This document shows positions 8,922 to 17,025 of a stretch of DNA of 64,000 nt, piece by piece. Both the position numbers and the translations under genes were made by a program. Positions within the stretch are counted from its first letter, which is position 1. The number at the start of each line of letters is the position of its first letter. Under the pieces are notes generated by a model that did no database searches, had not been told where the DNA came from, and saw only the letters and a program-made list of their open reading frames with translations. Origin of the DNA: an uncultured Ignavibacteria bacterium (GTDB lineage Bacteria; Bacteroidota; Ignavibacteria; Kapaibacteriales; Kapaibacteriaceae); NCBI GenBank assembly GCA_903939735.1, contig CAJAIA010000030.1, forward strand, positions 93,961-157,960, given 5' to 3'.

Positions 8922-11381
8922 TTACAAGAATGTAGGGTACTGGCTCGGATTCGTCTCGTGCATCATCGCATAGATTGCCTGAACGATGTGCTCTGCTTCT
9001 GGCTTTGACCAGTAATTCCCATCTGTGCCGTACGCTGGGCGGTGTGGCTTGGCCGCCATCGTAACCGGTGCCGAGTCGAGCAGACGGTACCCCTGCTGCT
9101 TCTCAAGAATCTCCTGGAGCATATAGGCTGACGTTCCGCCAGGAATATCTTCGTCAACGACGAAGAGGCGGTTCGTACGTGCAAGGGACTGTGCAATCAC
9201 TCCGTTGATGTCAAATGGAAGAAGCGTCTGAACGTCGACAACTTCGATCGACACACCAAGGCCTGCCAGAACTTCAGCAGCCTCCATAACCACGCGAACG
9301 GTTGCTCCATAGGTTACAACCGTAACGTCGCTGCCGGAACGCAACACATCAGGCACACCAAGAGGCACGGTATACGAGCCCATGTTGGTTGGAATGGCCT
9401 CTTTCAAACGATAACCGTTAAGCACTTCAACGATCAACCCGGGATCGTCGCCTTGATACAACGTCTGGTACATCCCGGCCGCTTGCACGAAGTTGCGCGG
9501 TACGCAAACGTGAATTCCGCGAACAAGATTGATGATACCAGCCATCGGCGAACCGGAGTGCCACACGCCTTCAAGACGGTGGCCACGGGTACGGATAATC
9601 ACCGGGGCTTTCTGTCCGCCCCTTGTCCGCCATTGCACTGTCGCCAAATCGTCAGACATCAGCTGCAATGCGTAAAGCAGATAGTCGAGGTATTGAATCT
9701 CAGCGATCGGACGGAGTCCACGCATAGCCATACCTATGGCCTGCCCCAAGATCGTACACTCACGAATACCTGTGTCGCTTACACGCAGCTCTCCGTAGAG
9801 CGCCTGGAGACCAAGTGTGCCTTGATTTACATCGCCGAGCTTACCACTGTCCTCACCAAAGATCACAAGTCGAGGATCACGCGCAAGTGCCTGCTCAAAC
9901 CATGCCCGCATAACCTCCGACCCATTCGTTGTGGTTGCCGCAGTATCGAACTGTGGCGCGACAACTGGGACGCGCATTGGTGAGTGCGCCGATTCGCTGT
10001 GCAGGTGCGAGGAATACAATGGCTCAATCCGCGCGTTGTAGGCTTTTCTCCACGAGGCAAGGGGCGCACGAACATGCTCTGGAACAGACGTAGCTGCAAC
10101 AAGTGCACGGAACATGGCCACCATGATGTCGCGGCGAAACGGCTCGCGAATCTTCTGAAGCTCCGAACGGAGCGACACAACCGTTGCCGACACCTCGGGG
10201 TGCGTAGAGGCTATTGCATTGGCAAATGCATCGAGCTGTGAGCAAGCCTCAGATACATCCGCAGCGATAGGACCCATGTATGCGGTCCATGCCGCGTTCT
10301 TCATCGCAAGCACACGTGCAGTCGACTCTTCCTCAATGGCCACGAGTTCGGATTCCGTGGCAAACTTTTCGTTGAGGATCCACGCACGCATGCGGGTAAT
10401 GCCGTCATTATCCAATTCCCACTGCAGACGTTCCGGACTCTTATACCGCTCGTGCGAGCCAGATGTTGAGTGACCCTGTGGTTGTGTCACATCGATCACG
10501 TGAATGATCTGCGGCACATGCTCTGTTCGTGCTGTGGCAGCGGCACGTTCATACGCAGCACACAATGCCGCATAATCCCAAGCTCGCACGACCTGGATAT
10601 CGTAGCCTGATGTTTCTCCCGGGCGGCGCTGAAATCCACGAAGGAGTTCGCCAACATCGCCCTTCGTGTGTTGAAACTCATTCGGCACGCTGATACCATA
10701 GCCATCATCCCAAATCGAGATGATTGCCGGTGCTCGAAGCACGCCGATGGCATCGACGCTTTCCCAAAACATGCCTTCCGCACTGGAGGCGTTGCCAATT
10801 GTTCCGAATGCAACCTCATTCCCCTTGTGGGAGAACTCCGTATAGTCACGCAGCGCTTCGACGTCGCGATATACACGCGAGGCGTATGCCAAACCCACGA
10901 GTCGTGGCATCTGTGAACCAGTAGGAGAAACATCTGAGGAGACGTTCTTGGTTGTCGTTTGGGTCATCCAGGCGCCGTCTTCAGTGAGAAAACGCGTGCC
11001 GAAGTGGCCGTTCATTGAGCGACCAGCCGATGATGGTTCGGCCTGGACATCGGTATGGGCATAGAGCTGCGCGAAGAACTTCTGCACATCACTCTCGCCT
11101 ATTGCGAACATGAACGTCTGATCACGGTAATACCCGCTGCGCCAATCACCAGGCTGGAACACACGCGCCATGGCAAGCTGTGGCAACTCCTTACCGTCGC
11201 CAAAGATTCCGAACTTGGCCTTCCCGGTGAGCACTTCCTTGCGCCCAAGTATCGATGCTTGCCGACTCTCGACGGCGCACCGATAGTCACGCAGGACATT
11301 ATCCTTTGTGAAGAGCGGGGATGTTGTGTTCGTTGATTGAGATGTTGATGCCGGCCGAGCGACTGAGTTCTTCTTCTTCAT
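8922..11381 (-). CDS. Fused alpha-beta E1 component of a 2-oxoacid dehydrogenase
   Basis: Thiamine-diphosphate enzyme of 819 aa joining both E1 subunits of a pyruvate or branched-chain 2-oxoacid dehydrogenase. Residues about 30-400 resemble E1-alpha (GRSMNGHFG; a cofactor region GNASSAEGMFWES...WDDGYGISVP). Residues about 465-810 resemble E1-beta (FGEDSGKLGDVNQGTLGLQ; GQAIGMAMRGLRPIAEIQ; the transketolase C-domain near VDVQTLLPFD). The canonical GDG of the thiamine motif is replaced by GNA. No E2 or E3 gene is adjacent. The ATG at 11381 is preferred over a TTG nine bases upstream because a TAACTTTG promoter box lies just before it. The exact 2-oxoacid is not decidable here. Confidence 0.88.
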   Translation of the reverse strand: MKKKNSVARPASTSQSTNTTSPLFTKDNVLRDYRCAVESRQASILGRKEVLTGKAKFGIFGDGKELPQLAMARVFQPGDWRSGYYRDQTFMFAIGESDVQKFFAQLYAHTDVQAEPSSAGRSMNGHFGTRFLTEDGAWMTQTTTKNVSSDVSPTGSQMPRLVGLAYASRVYRDVEALRDYTEFSHKGNEVAFGTIGNASSAEGMFWESVDAIGVLRAPAIISIWDDGYGISVPNEFQHTKGDVGELLRGFQRRPGETSGYDIQVVRAWDYAALCAAYERAAATARTEHVPQIIHVIDVTQPQGHSTSGSHERYKSPERLQWELDNDGITRMRAWILNEKFATESELVAIEEESTARVLAMKNAAWTAYMGPIAADVSEACSQLDAFANAIASTHPEVSATVVSLRSELQKIREPFRRDIMVAMFRALVAATSVPEHVRAPLASWRKAYNARIEPLYSSHLHSESAHSPMRVPVVAPQFDTAATTTNGSEVMRAWFEQALARDPRLVIFGEDSGKLGDVNQGTLGLQALYGELRVSDTGIRECTILGQAIGMAMRGLRPIAEIQYLDYLLYALQLMSDDLATVQWRTRGGQKAPVIIRTRGHRLEGVWHSGSPMAGIINLVRGIHVCVPRNFVQAAGMYQTLYQGDDPGLIVEVLNGYRLKEAIPTNMGSYTVPLGVPDVLRSGSDVTVVTYGATVRVVMEAAEVLAGLGVSIEVVDVQTLLPFDINGVIAQSLARTNRLFVVDEDIPGGTSAYMLQEILEKQQGYRLLDSAPVTMAAKPHRPAYGTDGNYWSKPEAEHIVQAIYAMMHETNPSQYPTFL

Positions 11382-11387
11382 AGACCG

Positions 11388-11395
11388 CAAAGTTA
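11388..11395 (-). promoter_or_regulatory. TAnnTTTG promoter box for the E1 gene
   Basis: On the minus strand the sequence reads TAACTTTG, an exact match to the Bacteroidota -7 element TAnnTTTG. It ends 6 bases before the ATG of the E1 gene, so the transcript would start at or next to the start codon. A TTC in place of the usual TTG lies about 20 bases further upstream, inside the end of gmk. Confidence 0.6.
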
Positions 11396-11403
11396 CGAGT
11401 TAG

Positions 11404-12006
11404 TTAGTCCCGCTCGAAGAGCGATGGCTGTTGAGGGGCGCCTTCAACGTGTTCACGCACCAATTCTTCGGCACGGCGGACAGTTGTTTCGAGATCATCA
11501 TTTACGAGGACGACATCAAATTGGTCTTGATGCCCCATTTCCATCTCAGCTCGCGCCAAGCGCAGATGGATTTGTTCTTCCGTCTCTGTGTGGCGTGATC
11601 GAAGACGCGTAGCAAGAACGTCGAGGCTTGGTGGGGCCACAAACATCAACAAGGTATCGTCGGGAAACGCAGCGCGGAGCGAGACTGCCCCCTTGACGTC
11701 GACGTCAAACACAACAAAGTCGCCTCGCTGCACGGCTTCGCTTACAGAGCTGCGAAGCGTTCCATAGTAATTGCCGAAGATCTCCTCGTATTCGATCAGA
11801 TCACCGCGCTGGATTGCATCACGAAACTCATCCCGCTGAAGGAAGAAGTAATCACGACCGTTGACTTCACCATCACGCATTGGACGTGTGGTTGCGCTAA
11901 CGCTGAAGCGCAGCTGCGGGAACGTGGCGAGCAGGTGCCGCGCAACGGTGGTTTTCCCTGCACCGCTTGGAGCACTGAGCACGACGAGGTGTTTCTTACT
12001 CGACAT
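11404..12006 (-). CDS. gmk: Guanylate kinase
   Basis: Phosphorylates GMP to GDP using ATP, 200 aa, the usual length. The P-loop is SAPSGAGKTT at 11-20; the GMP-binding segment follows (STRPMRDGEVNGRDYFF and the IEYEEIFGNYYGT region). The ATG overlaps the end of yicC by 11 bases, and the pair yicC-gmk is a widespread operon. It is cytosolic and essential for guanine nucleotide supply. Confidence 0.97.
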   Translation of the reverse strand: MSSKKHLVVLSAPSGAGKTTVARHLLATFPQLRFSVSATTRPMRDGEVNGRDYFFLQRDEFRDAIQRGDLIEYEEIFGNYYGTLRSSVSEAVQRGDFVVFDVDVKGAVSLRAAFPDDTLLMFVAPPSLDVLATRLRSRHTETEEQIHLRLARAEMEMGHQDQFDVVLVNDDLETTVRRAEELVREHVEGAPQQPSLFERD

Positions 12007-12871
12007 TTTGAATCTGCTCCCTGATTCGCTCGAGTTCTTCCTTCATGGTTACGACGGTCATCGCAATCTCAGCATCATTACATTTTGAACCGATCGTGTT
12101 GATTTCTCGATTCATTTCCTGGACAAGGAAGTTTAGCTTACGACCTGGTTGCTGTTCGGTGGACATGTACTGCTGGAAGTGCTTTATGTGGCTTCGCAAG
12201 CGGACACACTCTTCGGTGATGTCGAGCTTTTCCGACAGCAGCACGATTTCAAGCGACAGACGCGATTCGTCAATCGAGCTTTCATCAATAATCTGCCGCA
12301 CACGCTCCCGCAGTCGTTCCCGCTCTGCCGGAATGCGCTCTTTACTGCGCTGCTCGACAATCTCCATAGCCGATGCGATAGTCTCGCAACGTGTCGTCAA
12401 GTCGCGTGCTAAGTCACGTCCTTCCATATCGCGCATAGAGTTCATTGCAACGAGTGCTTGTGCAATGGCGTCACGCAAGACAGGCCAGACATCTGGTCGT
12501 TCTCCTGAGCGGAGCGGTCGCTGAAAGATCGATGGGAAGGCTGTCAGATGCTCAATGCGAACTTCCCCACCAACGCCGAGCGTTGATTGGATCGACTTCA
12601 TAGCCTCCAGATACTGTCGCGCCGTATCGAGATCAACACTCAGAGACGTCGTTTCTGCGTTTTCCTCACGTCGGATATAGAGATTCACCGATCCGCGGAG
12701 CACGTGCTCACGCACAACCTCACGAATCTTCCCCTCATGCTCTGAATACTCTTTCGGGAGCTTTACCGAGAGCTCCAAATAGCGTCCATTGACACTCCTG
12801 GCCTCGATTGTACACGGGGCATTATCGAGCGTGCACTCGCTTTTTCCGTAGCCTGTCATACTCCGAACCAT
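11996..12871 (-). CDS. YicC-family endoribonuclease
   Basis: A 291-aa protein with the characteristic YicC N-terminus MVRSMTGYGK and the conserved C-terminal block (GRKLNFLVQEMNREINTIGSK, about residues 242-262). The family has been characterised as endoribonucleases that act on small RNAs. It sits directly before gmk, as in many phyla. A TATCTTTG promoter box lies 41 bases upstream and a GGAGAG ribosome-binding site follows it, so this gene, unlike several neighbours, has a leader. It is divergent from the purine nucleoside phosphorylase gene. Confidence 0.93.
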   Translation of the reverse strand: MVRSMTGYGKSECTLDNAPCTIEARSVNGRYLELSVKLPKEYSEHEGKIREVVREHVLRGSVNLYIRREENAETTSLSVDLDTARQYLEAMKSIQSTLGVGGEVRIEHLTAFPSIFQRPLRSGERPDVWPVLRDAIAQALVAMNSMRDMEGRDLARDLTTRCETIASAMEIVEQRSKERIPAERERLRERVRQIIDESSIDESRLSLEIVLLSEKLDITEECVRLRSHIKHFQQYMSTEQQPGRKLNFLVQEMNREINTIGSKCNDAEIAMTVVTMKEELERIREQIQNVE

Positions 12872-12912
12872 GTCGCGTGCTCTCCGTGTAAACCGTGAAT
12901 CGGAACAAACCG

Positions 12913-12920
12913 CAAAGATA
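12913..12920 (-). promoter_or_regulatory. TAnnTTTG promoter box for yicC-gmk
   Basis: The minus strand reads TATCTTTG, an exact match to TAnnTTTG, 41 bases before the yicC ATG. This leaves a leader of roughly 35 bases containing GGAGAG. It lies in the 84-base gap shared with the divergent phosphorylase gene. Confidence 0.55.
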
Positions 12921-12955
12921 CGGTCTCATGCGAACTCGTTGGTGTATCTTGCCGC

Positions 12956-13798
12956 ATGACGATTGTTGACGTACACGACCCCCGCTTGGAATTGCAGCGG
13001 TCGGCCGACTTCCTACGTGAACGCTGGGGCGCTCCCCCCGATGTAGCGGTCGTGGCTGGGTCTGGTCTGTCAATCTTGCGCTCAATCGGACGCCAGATCG
13101 ACGCAGTCGCGTATTCCGATCTTCCGGGCTTTGCTGGCAGCTCCGTTGCAGGCCATGGATCCGACCTCTGCCTTCTCGACGTCGCATCGAAGCGCGTTGC
13201 CCTCTTTACTGGCCGCGTCCATCTGTACGAGGGGCATGCACCCCACACCGTTGCGCAGCATGCTGCATTGATGTCCTGCCTTGGCTGTTCGTCGATACTT
13301 TTGACGAATGCCTGCGGAGGATTACACCCAGCTCGGTCTGTTGGCGACATCGTGCTAGCTTCAGAGGTCATCAACTGGACCTTCCGGACTCTCGCAACGG
13401 GCTCGACGGACTCATCAGTTTCGTCTGCCCAACCGTCCACCACGCTGAACCATCTCTGGCAGCGCACCATTCTCGACTCCTGCTCCCGGAATGGCATTGC
13501 GATCCATCGCGGCACGTTTGCCCAAATGATGGGGCCTTCCTACGAAACGCGCGCAGAGATTCGTATGCTCAGACGTCTCGGCGCAGATACCGTTGGAATG
13601 TCATCGGCCCTTGAGGCTCGTTGGGCAGCGTCACAAGGAATGTCCGTTGCTATCGTTTCGTTGGTTACCAATACCCTGACCGACAGTGTCGTACGGAGCG
13701 TTACACACGAAGAGGTTATCGACGCAAGCGCCCGGGCCCAAGAACGCATTTGCGAAGTTGTACAATGTGCGATCAGCACCCTTCCACTCCCTGTATGA
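12956..13798 (+). CDS. Purine nucleoside phosphorylase
   Basis: A 280-aa enzyme of the trimeric PNP family that cleaves purine nucleosides with phosphate to base and ribose-1-phosphate. Visible motifs are the phosphate-binding GSG at 35-37, GRVHLYEGH at 86-94, TNACGGLHP at 117-125, and the PNP signature MMGPSYETRAE at 191-201 with its conserved Glu. The C-terminal SLVTNTLTD holds the base-binding Asn. A degenerate box TATCTTGC ends 3 bases before the ATG. It is transcribed away from yicC-gmk, so purine salvage and guanylate synthesis genes sit back to back. Confidence 0.95.
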   Translation: MTIVDVHDPRLELQRSADFLRERWGAPPDVAVVAGSGLSILRSIGRQIDAVAYSDLPGFAGSSVAGHGSDLCLLDVASKRVALFTGRVHLYEGHAPHTVAQHAALMSCLGCSSILLTNACGGLHPARSVGDIVLASEVINWTFRTLATGSTDSSVSSAQPSTTLNHLWQRTILDSCSRNGIAIHRGTFAQMMGPSYETRAEIRMLRRLGADTVGMSSALEARWAASQGMSVAIVSLVTNTLTDSVVRSVTHEEVIDASARAQERICEVVQCAISTLPLPV

Positions 13799-13802
13799 AG
13801 TG

Positions 13803-13810
13803 TATTTTTG
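13803..13810 (+). promoter_or_regulatory. TAnnTTTG box before the BsuPI-like lipoprotein gene
   Basis: TATTTTTG, an exact TAnnTTTG match, ends 4 bases before the ATG at 13815. It supports that start over a longer reading that overlaps the upstream gene, and it predicts a leaderless transcript for the five-gene operon that follows. Confidence 0.5.
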
Positions 13811-13814
13811 CTGC

Positions 13815-14636
13815 ATGACTACGTGCTCTACTCGAACAGCATTGATGGCAGTTCTTCTTCTCGCAATGACGGCTATCAATGGTTGCCGCACTGCAGGAGT
13901 GAGCACGTTCACAACTACGAAGAAAGCTATTCGCGTCGACCGACCGATGTTCGATGTGTTCGCGACACGCTTAAGTGATACGACGGTCCAGTTTCGATTC
14001 GTAACGACTTCCTCCTTACGCACTGTCGACAATTCGATCCGGTATGTCGATCTGATTCTTGGCACACCCACCGAACAGCAGGATTCGCTGCTTGTGTTTC
14101 CAACGCTTGCCCGCGATGACTCCAAGGATGGGCAGATCTATGTGGTTGGCGAAGCTCTCTGGGAGTCTCCTCGTTTGCGGACACTGAGCAGCGTGCCGAC
14201 TGATATAGCTGTCGTGACGGCATCTGATCACATAATCTTTTCCCAAACCGTTGAGATCCGAGAACCCATTGGACTCGATCTGTATCCTTCGATCATGGCG
14301 ACCACCGATACATCGGTGAGCTTCCAGTGTCTGGCGCGTCGTGTCTTTGTTCCGCGTGGCGAGTACCTGCCATCAAGTGAGATGTTGCGTGTTCGCATCT
14401 TGGCGGAGAACGGAGACGTTGTATGGCGCTCAGACGAGGATATGGCCTTTCTGGCCCTCGTGTCCCTAGTCCAACCACAAACCGCTGGCCGACTGCATGT
14501 ATACGAGATGCCCTGGAATGGACGCACCTCGGCCGGTAAGCGTATGCGCGCAGGTACGTACCGAGCAGAATTCATCATTCCAGCGCGACCGAACGAATAC
14601 GGTGCATTCCTCGACTTCACATGGCCTCTCCGATGA
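13815..14636 (+). CDS. Lipoprotein with BsuPI/FlgD-like C-terminal domain
   Basis: A 273-aa predicted lipoprotein: hydrophobic signal (residues 8-20) ending in AINGC, with C24 as the likely lipidated cysteine. The middle is not recognisable. The C-terminal part (about 190-270) has the pattern GDVVWRSDEDM...MPWNGRTSAGKRMRAGTYRAEF, which resembles BsuPI-type proteinase-inhibitor and FlgD Ig-like domains (a 'W-G-x-G-x-GxY' strand set). The role is unknown; an envelope structural or binding function is only inference. It overlaps ribD by 4 bases. Confidence 0.75.
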   Translation: MTTCSTRTALMAVLLLAMTAINGCRTAGVSTFTTTKKAIRVDRPMFDVFATRLSDTTVQFRFVTTSSLRTVDNSIRYVDLILGTPTEQQDSLLVFPTLARDDSKDGQIYVVGEALWESPRLRTLSSVPTDIAVVTASDHIIFSQTVEIREPIGLDLYPSIMATTDTSVSFQCLARRVFVPRGEYLPSSEMLRVRILAENGDVVWRSDEDMAFLALVSLVQPQTAGRLHVYEMPWNGRTSAGKRMRAGTYRAEFIIPARPNEYGAFLDFTWPLR

Positions 14637-15715
14637 ATCACGAGCATTGGATGCGTCATGCGTGCATGCTTGCACGACGAGGTACAGGTCATGTAAGCCC
14701 GAATCCGCGCGTTGGCGCTGTCGTTGTTCGTAACAATCAAATTGTTGCGGAAGGTTGGCATAAGGTGTTCGGCGGACCACATGCGGAAGCAAATGCTCTT
14801 GCAGCATTTGACGGAATCATCGATGGTGCAACACTCTATGTGACACTTGAGCCATGTTCTCACATTGGGAAGCAGCCTGCCTGTACGACGGCGATCCTCG
14901 CCTCAGGCATTCAAACAGTGGTTGTTGGGATGCACGATCCAAACCCCAATGTGCAGGGCGGCGGAATCGAAATTCTTCGCCAACACGGCATCACGGTCAT
15001 TACCGATGTCTGCCGCGAGGAATGCATGTGGATCAATCGGTTCTTTACGACGTGGGTAGCGCAACATCGCAGCTATGTGATTGGCAAGATCGCTACCACT
15101 GCTGACGGATGCGCACGGGCAACAACGCACGATGGGCGCTGGATCACTTCTTTGGCGAGTCGGACTCGCGTGCACGATCTTCGCGCTGAGGTAGACTGTG
15201 TCCTCTCCGGTATCGGAACCGTTCTGGCAGATGATCCGCTCTTTACCGTTCGCCATGTGGATGGTCGAAATCCTGCACGGGCTATTCTCGACACTACATG
15301 TTCAATGCCGCCGTCAACTGCAATCGCTCAGACAGCACGTGAGATTCCGACCTACATCTTCTGCTCGAATGATGCCTCGCAGTCGTCTGAAGCACAAGCA
15401 TTGCGTGCATCCGGATGCATCGTTGTTCCATCGCTTGTCATCAATGATCGACTCGATCTTGGCAACGTGATGACGACACTTGCGAGTTTTGGATTCACAT
15501 CGGTGATGGTCGAATCCGGACCAACCCTGATGCAGGCTATGGTCCAACATGGCATTCTTGATGAGATCGAGATCCACACAGGCATAGGACAAGGCGATGC
15601 ATCATGCATCTGGGACCCTGTGTGTGTTTCACCAGACCCACATCAGTATGTGCAGCACAGCGTTGCGCTATGCGACGGAGATACCCACACAGTCTATACA
15701 CGGAGCCTTGCATGA
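14633..15715 (+). CDS. ribD: Bifunctional riboflavin deaminase-reductase RibD
   Basis: Catalyses two steps of riboflavin synthesis: deamination of the pyrimidine intermediate, then NADPH reduction of its ribosyl group; 360 aa. The N-terminal deaminase has the zinc site H50-A-E52 with C75 and C84 (PCSHIGKQPAC). The C-terminal reductase starts near residue 140 (YVIGKIATTADG) and contains the VESGPTLM motif. The start at 14633 overlaps the lipoprotein stop as ATGA; an ATG 12 bases earlier is possible. ribH lies about 33 kb away at 48453, so the pathway is split. Its placement among envelope genes is odd. Confidence 0.96.
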   Translation: MNHEHWMRHACMLARRGTGHVSPNPRVGAVVVRNNQIVAEGWHKVFGGPHAEANALAAFDGIIDGATLYVTLEPCSHIGKQPACTTAILASGIQTVVVGMHDPNPNVQGGGIEILRQHGITVITDVCREECMWINRFFTTWVAQHRSYVIGKIATTADGCARATTHDGRWITSLASRTRVHDLRAEVDCVLSGIGTVLADDPLFTVRHVDGRNPARAILDTTCSMPPSTAIAQTAREIPTYIFCSNDASQSSEAQALRASGCIVVPSLVINDRLDLGNVMTTLASFGFTSVMVESGPTLMQAMVQHGILDEIEIHTGIGQGDASCIWDPVCVSPDPHQYVQHSVALCDGDTHTVYTRSLA

Positions 15716-17025
15716 AGGGTATTTGGATAGCACTACTTCTACTCCTCTCGATGCAATCATTGTTCAGTCAGACGCAAGAACTGCGTGCGATCGAAGACGC
15801 GGCGCGAGCTAGCGATTGGAAACGTGTCGAGCAGTTATCCGGCGTGTACCTGAAGCGCCATCCAAATGACAGATCGATACTCTACATTCTTCCACTGGCA
15901 CAAATGCGCCTCGGTAAGTTTGATCGGGCACTGGTGTCGGCACAACACCTTCGTGCATCCGACTCTCTTCGTATTCAACCATGGCTCATGATCTCCGAAT
16001 GTGAGATGGCATTGAATCGGATGTCAGATGCTGTGTCGACTCTGGAACGCGTCCGCGTACGTTTTCCTGATTCTGTTCAGGCTACCTGGGCTCTTGGAAT
16101 GGCGTATGCACGGAGTGGGCGCTATGAAGAGGCTATTGAGCCACTCGAGGAAGCGATGTTCCGGCGTCCGGATGTTCCTGGTATAACTGAACAGCTCGCG
16201 CGATGCTACCACGCCACAGGCCGTTTCTCAGAATCTGCTGAACTCTTCCAGGCTGTAACGGACCGTTCACCAAATAATGCAGACGCATGGTTGAAGTACG
16301 GCGAATCGCTTCTTGCGACGCGAAAGCTTGATTCAGCACGTAGGTCATTCGAAATGGCACGCAGACTCCAGCCCGATAGCGCCAATGCCTATCTCGCTCT
16401 CACTGCCGTGCTCAGCGAGCTGGGACGCCACGACGAAGCTCTCGGCGTTGCTCGAACACTCACACAACGACGTCCGCGCGATCCACAAGGATGGTACAAC
16501 TTCGGCTTGCTGTCTCTAGCAGCAAAACAAGCAGACACAGCTATTCGCTGCTTTCGGACAGCGATCAGTATCCAGCCATCCTACCCTGAAGCATATTTCA
16601 ATCTCGCTCTCGCATACGAAGACCAAGGCTTTCTTGAAGATGCCTCTGTTGCGTTGAAACGCTGCGCATTGACAAGTTCGACAATGGCACCTGATGCCTA
16701 CAACTCACTGGCGATTATTTACCGCCGTGAGGGTCGATTCGACGAATCCATAGCAACACATACGCAAGCTATTGCCCTGCGTGATACTTCTGCCATTTTT
16801 CATGCTGCACGTATCAACACGTATTTCGAAGCATCTCGCTGCGAGCAGGGATCGGCCATCATAGAGCTTACGCGCAAACGATTCCCGGAGAATGCGGATG
16901 TTCTCTACGCTTGTGCACGCTGTTATGTTCGCACCGGCAAACGCGACGATGTTGCAGCGATCGAGGCCATTCTTGCAACAAAGGCACCTGCTATGGCAGA
17001 ACAATTGCGATTGATGATGAAATGA
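15712..17025 (+). CDS. Exported tetratricopeptide-repeat protein
   Basis: A 437-aa protein with an N-terminal signal peptide (hydrophobic 4-18, likely cut after SLFS) followed by TPR units across about residues 30-400. Repeated W/Y-x-L-G-x2-Y/L patterns are clear, for example WALGMAYARSGRYEEAIEPLE, WLKYGESLLATRKLDSA and YFNLALAYEDQGFLEDA. TPRs mediate protein binding, so it is probably a periplasmic adaptor. Both ends overlap neighbours by 4 bases (ribD before, the repeat protein after), suggesting coupled translation and possibly a partner role for the next gene. No specific function can be assigned. Confidence 0.88.
   Translation: MKGIWIALLLLLSMQSLFSQTQELRAIEDAARASDWKRVEQLSGVYLKRHPNDRSILYILPLAQMRLGKFDRALVSAQHLRASDSLRIQPWLMISECEMALNRMSDAVSTLERVRVRFPDSVQATWALGMAYARSGRYEEAIEPLEEAMFRRPDVPGITEQLARCYHATGRFSESAELFQAVTDRSPNNADAWLKYGESLLATRKLDSARRSFEMARRLQPDSANAYLALTAVLSELGRHDEALGVARTLTQRRPRDPQGWYNFGLLSLAAKQADTAIRCFRTAISIQPSYPEAYFNLALAYEDQGFLEDASVALKRCALTSSTMAPDAYNSLAIIYRREGRFDESIATHTQAIALRDTSAIFHAARINTYFEASRCEQGSAIIELTRKRFPENADVLYACARCYVRTGKRDDVAAIEAILATKAPAMAEQLRLMMK

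Noticed and set aside
12856..13515. A 219-codon open frame on the minus strand
   Set aside because: Antisense to the purine nucleoside phosphorylase, which has full catalytic motifs.
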